A stretch of DNA of 64,000 bases, taken from NCBI RefSeq assembly GCF_000516985.1, contig NW_006917091.1:2707399-2771398 (forward strand), in the 5' to 3' direction. Below are positions 1 through 11,120 of the stretch, piece after piece (positions within the stretch are counted from its first letter, which is position 1; every line of letters begins with the position of its first letter). The stretch is from Pestalotiopsis fici W106-1. Its lineage: Eukaryota; Ascomycota; Sordariomycetes; Amphisphaeriales; Sporocadaceae. The position numbers were made by a program, and so were the translations under genes. Under the pieces are notes generated by a model, which was not told the origin of the DNA, searched no databases, and saw only the letters and a program-made list of their open reading frames with translations.

Positions 1-1072
1 TCTAGGTATATAATAAGAAAGAAAGAGGGGTTTCCCTATAAAAATTATCGGCGTTCTATACTTATTGAACCTGAGCAAAGCAGCATTATAAGGTATAACA
101 CTACTCGGTCTCAAAAGAGATGTTGGGTTTTCAGAAGGAAAGAAAAGACACATACACATATACACACACAACTTCAAGCGATGTTATTTAGCTATATTTC
201 CGGAATCTGAAAAAGTTATACTGGGGGAAGGCGATCTACGGAAATTCTATTTACTTCTGCTCATCATGCATCGTGCTAGAAGGTTTATCATGCCAATCTT
301 GTCAAACCATGTTGAGCAATATTTTATTGGCTTCAGCAATGTAACTTCAAGTACTATTGAGGCGTGCTTGATATAAATGGGCGATAACTTCTTCATGCAA
401 AAGACCTGTCAATAGCGGGCGGCCGGCCCGTAGAACGGCCCCGCTGCAGATAAAACGCTCTAACCCAGTAACTTGGGGAGATGATGGATAAGAGCCAGCA
501 ATGAGGGCAGGCATCAATTCAAGCTTCCCGTATTCTTGAAATTGCCGTTCATCCGCGGATGTAGAAGAGATCAAGTTTACATGTATGGTGTATTCCGAGT
601 CCCAAGAGACGAAAAATATGAAAAGAATGCTCGGCAACTGTAGCCTACCAAGACATGCGGCTTGCCCAAATACGCGCCTTGTGCAACGCCTTGATCCCAG
701 TAAAGCAAAATGTCATACAGATAGCAGTGACCACTCGTCAATAATCTTGCAGTTCAAGTTTATGCACTCAGTCTGAAATATAGTGGTTAGAGTCTCGTAA
801 CACTCTATCTGTGGTGCCAGCACACATGGGAAATATAGTACCTCTACAACGTGCATTCCACTAGGTTAGGCATGGATGGTGCTAGACCTCGAGCTCAACT
901 CTGGCTGCGTGGGAGCGGAACCGCCCCGCCAAACGAGGTCCCACCCTGCAACTTTCCGCTTATCGTGTGTAGCCCGATAAGAAAGTTTTCTATTCTCAAG
1001 TCCCCTCGCCTGCGCCATACTGTGCTGGATTCAGCCTCCCCATTGCGCCGAAATACAAAACAGTCAGTCAAG
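1..1072. other. upstream region of RPF2, no gene seen
   Basis: Only short overlapping reading frames without family resemblance are present. A small CA-rich tract lies near 150-170. The last few hundred bases are presumably the RPF2 promoter and leader. Confidence 0.5.
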
Positions 1073-2079
1073 ATGCTGAGACAAATGTAAGTTGCATTTC
1101 CCGACACAATCGCCCTCTCGCACATCACTCACAACAGTCTAGAAAACCACGCAACGCCCGCTCCAAGCGCGCGCTCGAGAAAAAGGCCCCCAAGGCCATC
1201 GAGAACCCAAAGACGTGCCTCTTCCTGCGCGGCACCTCGTGCTCGCAGATTGTGCAGGATGCCATCACCGACCTGTACCAGCTGCGCGTCCCCCTCGCCA
1301 AGAAGTTCACCAAGAAGAACGCCATCCACCCGTTCGAGGACCCTTCGTCGCTCGAGTTCTTCTCGGAAAAGAATGACGCCTCGCTCATGGTCTTTGGCAG
1401 CAGCTCCAAGAAGCGCCCGCACACCCTGACCATGGTCCGCCTGTTTGGCCACAAGACGCTCGACATGCTCGAGCTGCACCTCGACCCCGAGAGCCACCGC
1501 AAGATTGACCAGTTCAAGGGCCGCAAGTTCGCCGTCGGTCTGCGCCCCATGATTCACTTTGCCGGTACCGCCTTTGACAGCCCCGTCACCAACGAGTACA
1601 CCCTGGCCAAGAGCTTCTTCCTCGACTTTTTCAAGGGCGAAGGGTCCGACAAGATTGACGTCGAGGGTCTGCAGTACATGGTGTCCATCTCGGCCGAGGA
1701 GCCCGTCGGCGAGAACGACAAGCCCGTCATCCACCTCAGAGTCTACCTCATCTCGACCAAGCGCAGCGGCCAAAAGATGCCCCGAGTCGAGGTCGAGGAG
1801 ATGGGCCCCCGTATGGATTTCAGAGTGGGCAGAGTGCAGGAAGCCGAGGAGGCCATGTGGAAGGAGGCCATGAAGAAGGCCAAGACCAACGAGGAGAGGA
1901 CCAAGAAGAACGTGTCGACCGACTCCATGGGTGACAAGCTCGGCAGAATACACTTGGGCAGACAAGATCTCGGCGAGCTGCAGACAAGAAAGATGAAGGG
2001 TCTCAAGAGATCCAGGGATATGGAAGACGAGCAAGCTGGTGGAGACGATGATGATGAGGCGCCCAAGAGCAAGAAATAA
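1073..2079 (+). CDS. RPF2: ribosome biogenesis protein RPF2 (Brix domain)
   Basis: Rpf2 acts with Rrs1 in the nucleolus to load the 5S RNP (5S rRNA, Rpl5, Rpl11) onto the pre-60S particle. Exons are 1073..1086 and 1143..2079, giving 316 aa. The first exon is only 14 nt; the split Ile codon joins MLRQ to IKPRNARSKRALEKKAPK, the typical basic Rpf2 start. The Brix domain follows at about residues 30-230, with LFLRGTSCSQIVQD, the PFED...EFFSEKNDASL block, the SKKRPHTLTMVR segment and GLRPMIHFAG. The C-terminus is rich in lysine and acidic residues (DDDDEAPKSKK), as in other nucleolar assembly factors. The length is close to the yeast protein (344 aa). The 56-nt intron starts GTAAGT and ends at a TCTAG acceptor, the only nearby acceptor that keeps the frame. 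Many long antisense frames here are shadows. Confidence 0.96.
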
Positions 2080-3497
2080 TTCTTCTTGGCGGATCTGTTG
2101 TCAAGGCTTTTTATGTATCGCATCGGAGTTTGGCGTTGCTCTCAAAAGAAAAGAAAAGGTTTATTGGCCATGTGCTCTGAGCGCATCAAGATCATCGGTA
2201 GTTAATCAAGACTTTTAGAGGTCATTGGTATTTCATCGCATTGTTTCTCCAAGCCGCGTCCAAAGGCGTGCCCTCTGGTAGGGTCGTTTTCTGTGTGTTC
2301 GTCTTTCATTGACGGGATTGAAAATGTCAGAGGTGTCCCGAACCATTAGACGAAGTGCATGCATAATCATGTAGATAACTTGATGATTGTGAATTCTCTC
2401 CTTCTTTTGCTCCTTTTCCTCAGCTTTACGTCAAGGTCAGTAGAGATAGTTTCTTCACATTGAGCTCAAGACCATCTTCACGCTGCCAATCTGCCCTCCA
2501 CTTCTCTCTTGTGCTCTGGTAAGTGATAATCCCTTTGAGTGGGCTAATATTGCAGTGAAAACTGGTAAGGCTACGTTTTCTGCCGTGGTCGGGAACCTTG
2601 CCCGTGCATTGAGCATTTCAGTTTATCCAGTAGTTCCCTTCGTTCGCCCGTAGACATGAGTTTCCAGCCTTCTCTAAATCATCTTCGCTAACGTTGGGAT
2701 ATATGTATCAAACCTGCTTTTGACGCATGATCACTAGAAAAGCAATAATAAAACTTGGCTTCACGGGGAAAACACAATGTGATTGATCTCAGTGAAGATT
2801 CAATTTGGCCTTTAGCTTTGGGCATGTTGAACACCGAGCGGCACAGGTGAAGTACTGCAATGAATATATCAGTTAATTTGGCACTGCTTCTTCAGAGGAA
2901 AATCGACTATATGTCAATTTTGGAAATCGCCAAGTTTCCCGTCTTCATGCCTAATCCAGTGATCTTCAACGAGGCTCGGTTACCAAGCAAGCATTCGTGC
3001 CAGGAGCCCTTCCTTAAATCGACCGGAAAGTCCTTCTCAGCCTCTCCCGGCCAGAATCCAAATCCGTCGGCAATGTCAAATTCAAATATCCAGATGCCGT
3101 CTTAGCCCCGTCCCGGTGATTCCAGATCGTGTCATTGTAATTGCATTTCCTTGGGCATGACCACTAGTGATCACGCCTCTCATTATTACGATCTCACTTT
3201 TGCGTCCACTTGTGGCTACCGAAACAGGAAATTGGTTCGCTCGAACGAATGATCAACGGCATTGTGTTGATCAGATTGCGAAATACCATTTGTTGCTTTT
3301 GGTGAGTTTTCCGACTTTCTCCCCAGTATGCGTGATGTTTTGTATGTATGTTGCAACGCATCTCACCAGCGCCTTTGGTGAAATGTTGAGAAGAGCCATT
3401 TCCGGGCTATGGGCGTAGTGTTTGTCTTCTATTGTCTTTGGGGACGGCAAGTCAACACTCGAAAGTAAGACTTGCCGTCTACCACATCTTGCTCGGG
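2080..3497. other. intergenic, no gene seen
   Basis: This follows the RPF2 stop and presumably holds its 3' UTR. Short plus-strand frames at 2860-3105 and 3167-3418 have no recognisable domain and no splice-supported extension. Confidence 0.5.
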
Positions 3498-3707
3498 CTA
3501 TGGTCGACGCATTCCGGCAGGCGGCGGCCCCGGCTGGACAACCTCCTCGGAGACTGAACTGTAGCTCTCGGTCGACGTCTCGTAAGTCGAACTGACGCTA
3601 GCACCTCTGGCGCGGCGCAGAATCTGATTGAGACCCCATGTTATGAGCACAAGGAGGAGAATGTGAAAGCCTATAATCAAGGCGATGGCGTCGTTTGGTT
3701 TGACCAT
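3498..3707 (-). CDS. predicted 69-aa single-pass membrane protein
   Basis: A single-exon reading frame starts at the ATG at 3707. Residues 8-27 (AIALIIGFHILLLVLITWGL) form one strongly hydrophobic segment, followed by a basic stretch (ILRRARG) and then a Ser/Thr/Glu-rich, proline-ending tail (VVQPGPPPAGMRRP). That order suggests a short N-terminus, one membrane helix and a cytosolic tail by the positive-inside rule. I recognise no family. Support is the ordered protein-like architecture in an otherwise gene-poor stretch; there is no intron or homology to confirm it, so it may be a chance frame. Confidence 0.45.
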   Translation of the reverse strand: MVKPNDAIALIIGFHILLLVLITWGLNQILRRARGASVSSTYETSTESYSSVSEEVVQPGPPPAGMRRP

Positions 3708-5465
3708 CTGCTGCTAGGAGTGGATTCCCTACACGTGTGCCGCAAAAAGGGGTGTCAGCGTGATTAATAGGCGAGGTGATTATGATGGCAGGTATATAAA
3801 GTGAGACATACTAAACCTTGTACTTCTATACACTTTCGCAACCATGAGCTTGGCATGAGGCTACGAGCAAAAAGTGTGTGAATCAGGTTATTTTTTCGGA
3901 GGTTAAGATGCGGGCATGACGTTCTCGTATCGCAATTATGTTTAGATCTTCAAGACCAGAAAAAAACATCATGAACGACAATACGCACCGTACAGCTCGA
4001 AAAGAAACTGTGAGACCTCAAAAGGTTGGAGTAAACAAATAACTGTTTTCAGCAGCGTCGTCTCCAAGTTCGTGCATGAGACGCAGGGGTTGAGCATAAG
4101 CAAGCGGTTACCCGATTGGCGGCGGTACAGGTCAACCGTTACCGGTCACACGAACCCCCAATAGGAGGACCACTGTGGAGCTTCATGGTCAATAATTTGG
4201 TCGGTATCCGTCGTGGTATCATTTAAAAAAGGTTATCATCAACGTGGCATGCATGCTCCAAGGGTCTTGGGCCAGTCATGGATTTCAATGAACATGACCC
4301 AGGTAGTCGCTTTTGTTGGAGACTTGGTTGCTATTACATTCAAACTATTTTCAAGTGTATTCATAGTACAAATGAGATCGTCCTTCCAACCTATTATCAC
4401 GGGAGTTTGTTTGTATCGCGCCATGTTCCTGAGGGCTTCTCTTTTGCCTTCAAGTAGGCTCTTGTGCCGTCATTTCTCCGATTAACAGGAAACTACTCTG
4501 TATAGAAAGGGAGTTAAACCACATGTGCCAAGTGGTCATTTGGTGTGTCAATTTCTGAAAGACCGAAACTCGGGTCGCACACACGGGATTTGATTTCGAA
4601 ATGACTTGGCGAGAATGTCTGCAGAGTCAGAGCAAAAGGGAAATTTTCAACAATTTTCACCTTGACTGACGTGGCCGCATTTTCGATAGCTATATGAACT
4701 TATCCCTCATCATCAATCAAGGAGTTCCCGTGATATATTACGTAGATCTGAGAAGAGGTTGAAAAAGGCTGTCAGCACACGTCCGGTACTGACTTCCATA
4801 ATCAGCGTATAATGACCTCAAAGAGTTATCACTGCGAAGCATCTTACCCACAGCGACCTGGTATATAGGCAGGATATGTTGCATGAGCGGATCATCTACA
4901 GCGTATTCATGTGAGCAAAATAGGTCGGTAGAGCTTGGGTGTGGCGAACCAAGAATGGCATACTGCCAGACACCGAGCGCCAATTTCCGAAAACGTTCAA
5001 GTGATGATATGACATATCTTCAAACATAACAGATGAAACCACAAACTTAGGAGACATGCAATCGCCAGACCATTATTACACTATCATGTATACCATGGAG
5101 ACGGAGGACAACCAACACCGCTTAGCTGAGACCATGCACAACCGTGTTACACTGCGAAATAATATCATCACGTGCTAGTTTTGATCCAGTTTATAGAGAA
5201 TGGTGTCCAAAATGTTTTGATAAGTCGAGATGTTTTTTTTGCAATGGGCAATGTCCAGAGCATATTCGTAAGTAATTCGTATGTCGTCTACCGTGAATCC
5301 AACAAAAATCCTAAATCTGATAGTACAACACCCGCCGAAAACTCCGCGTCAACATTCGGCATCAACTATTGTCCCTTTTATAGTGTGGTGACTGTAAGAT
5401 GCCTTGTTCCAATTTGTTTCACCTCATTCATGTATTCGTCCTCTCATAACTAGTCGTCCACTCTA
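3708..5465. other. intergenic, no gene seen
   Basis: This 1.76-kb stretch contains only short frames on both strands (for example near 4213-4485 and 4738-4983) with unremarkable composition and no domain I recognise. Confidence 0.5.
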
Positions 5466-6317
5466 CTATAGCGCAACAACCACGGTCTCGCTAAAGGAAT
5501 CGTAGACGCCGTCGCCCCAGATGCCGACCACGGCCATCATGAAGCCAATGCCGGCCAGGGCGGTCTGGACCAGGTGGTTCTTGACAAAGAGCTCGACCTC
5601 GCTGCGGACCTCCTCGCCGTTGATCTCCTCCTCAAAGATGTCCTCGCTGCTGCCCTCGTCGCTCTGCGTCTCACTGCCCAGAACCTCGTAGCTCTGCTCC
5701 ATGCGCTTGGCGGCAGCCTTCTCCCGGCGAGCCTTGGCCAGGGCAGCCCTCTTCTGCGAAAAGTCGCCGGGGGCGCCAAACAGTGACGGGGCAAAGTAGT
5801 CGGTCAGGCGGGTGCTGAAGACGAAAACGGACGTGTAGATCAGATACGGGTGTCTGAAGCCGCGCGGCGACAGAGCAAATGCGAGCAGAAAGGCGGAGCC
5901 GGCTACACCAGTCAGCGTGTTGAGATGAGTCGCGGCGGTGCTGGTTATAGAGCGGAACGCCTTGGAGGCGCTAGAAGCCGAGGGGAGATCGAGTAGCTGA
6001 GGAATCGTGGAGGTTGAGAGGGTATATGTTGTGCCCTAGAAACGAGTTAGCTGCCTTCAGGCAATGTTGACGAAGCGCCCGCTGTTCCCCCAGATTTTGC
6101 GCATCCATGTCCCTCGCAACGCAAAGCATATTGTAGAACATCTGAGGATTGATGTCGTCGCAGTCCAACGAGCCCAGGGCGGGGCGCGGGTAAAGGCAGG
6201 TGAGGTGGGGTGTGACGTTTGGGATGAACAACGTCAGTGCTTCCAAAGACTTACGGTGAGGAGACCGAGGGAGACGGTCCCGACGAATTTGAGGATAGAC
6301 ACCTTCTTCGACGCCAT
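5466..6317 (-). CDS. ATG33: ATG33-like mitochondrial membrane protein
   Basis: Exons on the minus strand are 6317..6255 and 6035..5466 (210 aa; yeast Atg33 is 197 aa). The start MASKKVSILKFVGTVSLGLL is the hydrophobic N-terminus typical of fungal Atg33-like proteins. It joins after the 219-nt intron to GTTYTLSTSTIPQLLDLPSA. Further hydrophobic segments follow (HLNTLTGVAGSAFLLAFALS; HPYLIYTSVFVFSTRL), then a charged loop with KAAAKRMEQSYEVLGSE, an acidic stretch (EDIFEEEINGEEV) and a last membrane helix ending near IWGDGVYDSF. In yeast, Atg33 is a mitochondrial outer-membrane protein needed for efficient mitophagy, mainly in post-log phase. The assignment rests on the overall pattern of hydrophobic segments and the recognised start and GIWGDG end. 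Function in this species is inferred. The gene is divergent from the neighbouring reductase. Confidence 0.75.
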
Positions 6318-6712
6318 GATGCAGGGTTGACCTAGGCCAAGGTTGAATCTGCGATGGAGTTCGAGGTGGTGAGCAACTTTGATGCGGATCGAGGTGGAAG
6401 TTGAGGAAGGTCGTCGGATTCGCAAGAGGTTAGGTCATGTACAGATTACAGTGAGTGACCAGGTCCAGGTGGTAATACAGTGGGCTGATTGATGGGGCCT
6501 GACAGCGTCACTTGTGGAATCTAGGAGCTGTGTTCTAGCATGTCCGAGTGAACTAGGTTCAGCCTAGGCGCGGCGGTTACTGCTATGAGAATCTGGGGAA
6601 GAGCCAATCAAGGCACTGCCATTTGCACGCCGTGGACGAATCCCATTGCAGCTACGGGAATTGGAGGTCGTTTCATGGCTTGCTTGTGAAGAAGCACTCT
6701 GTAGGAGAAAGC

Positions 6713-6738
6713 CAAGCAAGCGAGCAAGCAAGCAAGCA
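6713..6738. repeat. AAGC/GCAA short tandem repeat
   Basis: About six imperfect copies of a 4-nt GCAA-type unit (one copy reads GCGA) lie in the divergent intergenic region. Confidence 0.8.
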
Positions 6739-7078
6739 TTGTTGGGCAGGACACAGTCTCAATCTACAGTACGCCGATAGGTGATAACTGTCCACTATGG
6801 TACCCGGAGTAAAGCCCCGGACAGCGCCCACGAGGCCCTGCCGTTTGACTACTGTCTACCTAATGTAGTTCTCCACCACCAGCCGAGGTATCGGGACGCC
6901 CGCAAGTACTCAAGTAATGGCGGAGGTTCAGTCAATAGGTCAACGATTACCCCAGATTGCTGGCGAATGGTCATAGCCACGGGAAAAACAGAAGTCGATG
7001 GTTTCATATGTGAATTTAATCTCTCGACTATTCGATTTTCGGCTCGCATCTTCTCCCTCGCTACCATTCCATTGTTCA

Positions 7079-7097
7079 ACACCTACCTACCTACCTA
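7079..7097. repeat. CTAC short tandem repeat in a 5' leader
   Basis: Consecutive ACCT/CTAC units lie about 130 bp before the reductase start. The same unit (as GTAG) recurs at 38209-38221 and 61602-61613 in this window. Confidence 0.75.
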
Positions 7098-7223
7098 AAC
7101 GGGCCAACCTCATCAACCATTTTACCGTCACCGCTGCGGTCAGCCGGTATCTTCTTTTCCATTATCAAATTAATCTAATTCTTACTACTTGACTTTTATT
7201 TTCTATTATTCCCGAAAAGAAAA

Positions 7224-8238
7224 ATGCCTGTTGAAAGATCCGAGTATCTCAGTTCCGTCTGGAAGGATGGCATCTTCAGTGAGTTATAAACAACATTCTC
7301 ATGCTTGTCTCATGATAGCTGATTGGCCCCCCTTAGATGGCCGTGTCGCATTCGTCACGGGAGGTGCTGGCACAATCTGTAGCGCGCAGACACGCGCCCT
7401 GGTCCATCTCGGTGCGGATGCTTGCATCATCGGACGCAACGTCGAAAAGACAGATGCAGTAGCCAAGGACCTTGCCACGGCACGAAAGGGCGCCCGGGTC
7501 ATTGGCATCGGCGGATGCGATGTGCGGGATCCCGAGAGCCTCAACAAGGCCGCCGAGCGCTGCGTCAAGGAGCTCGGCGCCATTGACTTTGTTATTGCCG
7601 GTGCCGCTGGCAACTTTGTGGCCCCCATCTCGGGCTTGAGCTCCAAGGGCTTCAAGTCGGTCATGGACATTGACGTCCTGGGCACCTTCAACACAATCAA
7701 GGCCACCGTACCCTACCTCATCGAGTCGGCCAAGCGAAACCCTAACCCGAGCAAGGATGGCTTGACAGGCGGCAGGATCATCTTTGTCTCGGCCAGCTTC
7801 CACTACACCGGCATGCCCCTCCAGGCTCACGTGGCCGCCGCCAAGTCATCAGTAGACTCTCTCATGGCCTCTGTCAGTCTCGAGTATGGTCCGTACGGCA
7901 TCACCTCCAACGTGATCTCTCCGGGCGCCATTGCCGACACTGAGGGCATGCGCCGACTTTCCGGAGGCAACAAGGGTGATCAGTGGCAGATTGCCGCCAG
8001 CGTCCCGCTCGCTCGCTGGGGCACGATTCGCGACATTGCCGACGCCACCGTCTACCTGTTCTCCGATACGGGCAACTACGTCAACGGCGAGGTCCTTGTG
8101 GTGGATGGTGCAGCCTGGAGACTGAAGACCGCCTCTGGACCTGGCACAGATTCCTCTACCCAATACCCCCAATTCCTCCTTAACGGTGAGCTTGCAAAGT
8201 ACGCAAAGGATGCACGGGATGGCCGCTCCAAGCTATAA
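7224..8238 (+). CDS. SPS19: peroxisomal 2,4-dienoyl-CoA reductase (SDR, SKL terminus)
   Basis: Exons are 7224..7278 and 7337..8238 (318 aa). The enzyme reduces 2,4-dienoyl-CoA with NADPH, an auxiliary step of unsaturated fatty-acid beta-oxidation. The start at 7224 gives MPVERSEYLSSVWKDGIF, which splices over a 58-nt intron into NGRVAFVTGGAGTICSAQTR; starting at 7267 or further upstream would translate the intron. The Rossmann dinucleotide motif is TGGAGTI. The GAAGNF block replaces the usual NNAG, as in decarbonylating-type dienoyl-CoA reductases, and HYTGMPLQAHVAAAKSSVDS carries the active-site lysine region instead of a classical YxxxK. The last three residues, SKL, are a canonical PTS1, so the protein should be imported into peroxisomes. 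It converges with the SDR gene on the other strand, about 270 bp away. Confidence 0.93.
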
Positions 8239-8507
8239 TGATGATAATGGAGGATAATGATAAGAATTGTACATTTGAACGTCACAGAGTCTGTGACTAT
8301 AGATAACTTAGGTTCTTTTCTTTTGCGACAAATTTGAATGTATTTCGTCCTTCCAAGTCGCCGCTGAGACCATTAAAAAGTAAACATATATCCATGTCTG
8401 ATAGTATCGCATATTTGTGTAATGCCCCAGATGACTCGGAAAGGTGACATTATCGTCTCCAACATATACATTTAATATCGCTTTGTACAACGTTACAGCA
8501 GCTCACA

Positions 8508-9718
8508 TTACGCCTCTGGCACGAGCACTGTGCTCCCATCAACCTCGCCTTTGCCTCCCTCTCTCTCCGCATAGTGCTTGTCCAAGTCCTTGACGACCTG
8601 CGTTCCGCGCCAGTTGGTCATAAAGTTCTCCCCCTTGGCCCTCAAACCATAGCTGTACCAGTGCGGCAAAGTCCTGAGCGCCTTCATGGTGGCGCCGAGA
8701 GACGGCTTGACAATGTGACCGCTCTTGCCCGTGAGGATTTGCCTGACAATGGCCTCGGCCACGCTCTCGGGCTCGAGCGCGGGCATGGTAAAGGGGCTGT
8801 CCTCGCGGAACCCGGTGAACAGGGGCGTCTTGGTATAGCCCTGGTTGACCAGGACGGTGCGGACCTTGGGGGCATTGTAGCGCGTCTTGAGCTCGGCCGA
8901 CAGCCCCTCGTGGAAGGCCAGGGCCGCGGCCTTGGACGCGCCGTAGTCGACCATGTTGGGCACCGTGATCCAGGCGGCCAGCGACGTGACGGTCACAATC
9001 ATGCCGTGGTCACGGCGGATCATGGCCGGCAGAAACTCCCGCACCGTGTAGAAGCCCGCAAAGACGTTGACGTCAAAGGTGAATTTGAGATCCCGCTCCG
9101 TCGTGTCGAGAATCGTCTTGCCGCGTGCCACTCCGGCATTGTTCACCAAGATTGTCGGGTCGCCCACTTCAGCCCGGACCTTGGCCGCGACCGACTTGAT
9201 CTCGGCCGGGCTGGTCAAGTCGCATTTGTAGTAATGAACATTGGGGCCTGGGGAAAATATGTGAGTGGCTCTCGCTTTGGAAAACATGATGCATGAAAAC
9301 ACAGATGTTGAATGTCACACGTACCAGCATCAAAGTTCATCTCTTGAATGTCCAAAACCACAACCTTGACACCGCGCTCTGCTAACAACTTGACGACATT
9401 CCCACCGATACCTCCCGCGCCTCCCGTGACCACGGCAATCTCCCTCGGCCAGTCGTAGGTATCCCGCGTCCAGTTATTGATGACGCCGTCCGAGTAGTAT
9501 GCGCTCAGCCATTTGGCCAGGCCAAAATAGAACAAGGTTTTGAATCTGGAGAAGGCCTGAGGGTGAAGAAGGGACACATCTTCGCCCTTTTTCGTAAATC
9601 TTGCAAGCAGCAGGACGGGCAGCAGAAGCACAGGGTTCAAGACCGTCTTATTGACCAAGCTCAGCACCGGATCGGCAGTGAACCCTTCGCGGGGCAGCCA
9701 ACCATTATGGAACGGCAT
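8508..9718 (-). CDS. membrane-associated short-chain dehydrogenase (RDH/SDR16C-like)
   Basis: Exons on the minus strand are 9718..9325 and 9247..8508 (377 aa). The true ATG is at 9718; the open frame extends a few codons upstream only through a TTG. A hydrophobic stretch (VLNPVLLLPVLLLARF, about residues 28-43) should anchor it to ER or lipid-droplet membrane. The SDR core follows: VVTGGAGGIGGNVVKLLAERG (NAD(P)-binding), then NNAGVARGK, S of VTSLAAW, and YGASKAAALAFHEGL with the catalytic Tyr and Lys. The 77-nt intron (GTACGT..CCCCAG) splits a Gly codon just after the second beta-strand. This arrangement matches fungal retinol-dehydrogenase-like SDR16C proteins acting on lipid alcohols or ketones, but the substrate cannot be read from sequence. 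Confidence 0.9.
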
Positions 9719-10584
9719 ACTGGACAAACCAATGATTGATCAAATATTGGAATCTTTGTGCTTTGGCTTTCGGAAGTTATAAAAGTTTCTCAAGCTCGGA
9801 TGATATCAGCGGTTGATGAAGGGAGTTCTGGTCAAAAACCTGATTCTCTTGGGCAAGAGTCGGGGCGAAAAGGGACCCCTTTGCACATTAAGTCCTCTCG
9901 CATCAGTGACATGATGGCACATTCACAGGTTCTGCCGAGGCAAATACCCCCTTTCTGAACTGGCCAATACAATGGTTTCTGCAACGACAGTGATGAGCAA
10001 AAGTAACCACATTAAGATGCGGGGAAGCTGGGGTAATATCATGATGTCTGTGCTGGGTAGGCTGGGGCTTGCATAAACATTGGGGTTTCTTGGCTGCGAC
10101 CTCGTTCCTGCTTTGGGATTGTGCTTAACACACCCCAGCTCCAATTTACGCGGGCTTGTGAGCTACTGATGGGGTATAGGTCGAACTTGTTAGAGAATTG
10201 TGTTGACATCTTCAAGGTTTGTGCCAGGTGAGGATTGTTTGGGACCTGACAGAGTTTCACTGTCTCAAAATGCATCGAGAGGCATGACTATACTCAGTTA
10301 TTTAACAGCTTTACATATGAATATAAATAGGCATATCAAAGTCTAATTCTTTTGACTTGGGCAATGCCCCCAATCAACTTGTAACATATCACACTCTCAA
10401 ACATCGCATTCGCAGACTTGACATGAATGGAAACAATTCTGCTTCTGATATAATTATGATGATTAAGTATTACTGCCATGCCCAAGACTCGCTGAAATAA
10501 GTCACCCGAACAAGGGAAAGTTGTAGATGATTAAGTTTCCCTTTCCAACCCATGGCATCAACAACAATGATTTTGCAGTTCCGT
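9719..10584. other. upstream region of the SDR gene, no gene seen
   Basis: This lies between two minus-strand genes. Short frames such as 9923-10144 have no support. The part nearest 9718 is presumably the SDR promoter and leader. Confidence 0.5.
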
Positions 10585-11120
10585 CTATACACAGTTGGTG
10601 CAACGGACGCAAGAGATGGACTCGGCGTCCTGGCCGACGAAACCGCCCGTTTGGCTTTCAGGGTTTGCGAGAGTAAAGAGAGTTGCACCGCTGGCATCAG
10701 AGCCGTCGGCGATGATCATGCCATGGCCACTGCAGTCAGGGTACTCGGAGCTTGATTCGTCTGGGTCAGCGGGAACCAAATTCCACATGTGTTGATGCGT
10801 TTTCGGAAAAAAAAGACAAACCTGTAAAGTCGGCACAAGAGGCCCGAGCTGGGTCTGAACGATCCAAGGTTGAGGGCGTACGGCTCTGGAAGCTTTTTGC
10901 AATTGGCGATCCAGTCCGACGTGTCGCCTACGAAGAGGGTCTCGGATTGACCAGCAAAGTTCTCCTCGGTAAAGAGCTCGACCTGGTTCCATTGTTAGTT
11001 GTCTAGAGGCTCGCCGATGCAGGTGTAGGAAATGCTCACATCGCCAAGGACTCTCTTCTCTGTAGGTGCGCCGATGGCTGTTGGCAGAAGAGCGAGGGCA
11101 AAGATGATCAAGGACTGCAT
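10585..11120 (-). CDS. small secreted cysteine-containing protein, beta/gamma-crystallin-like
   Basis: Exons on the minus strand are 11120..11040, 10982..10822 and 10750..10585 (135 aa). Residues 1-17 (MQSLIIFALALLPTAIG) are a classical signal peptide, and the EKR at 21-23 could be a Kex2-type processing site. The mature part holds six cysteines, with the last three clustered as SCVRCTNC at the C-terminus. The segment VELFTEENFAGQSETLFVGD followed by NCKKLPEPYALNLGSFR and LLCRLYSSEYPDC resembles the beta/gamma-crystallin-like pattern of small fungal secreted proteins; that is a pattern match by eye. The second intron ends at an AAG acceptor; the closer CAG would shift the frame into a stop. 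It may be an effector-like or cell-wall-associated protein, but no function can be assigned. Confidence 0.75.

Larger units (their letters stand above)
6318..7223. promoter_or_regulatory. divergent promoter region between ATG33-like gene and dienoyl-CoA reductase
   Basis: The 906 bp separating two divergently transcribed genes hold no convincing gene. Two short tandem repeats lie inside: (AAGC)n near 6713 and (CTAC)n near 7079. The last 150 bases before the reductase start are pyrimidine-rich, as fungal leaders often are. No specific binding site is claimed. Confidence 0.5.

Noticed and set aside
1129..2123. Long antisense frames opposite RPF2
   Set aside because: They mirror GC-rich codon use of RPF2 and have no family resemblance.
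7189..7336. Extended start of the dienoyl-CoA reductase (349-aa version)
   Set aside because: It translates a 58-nt intron; splicing from the ATG at 7224 restores the family N-terminus.
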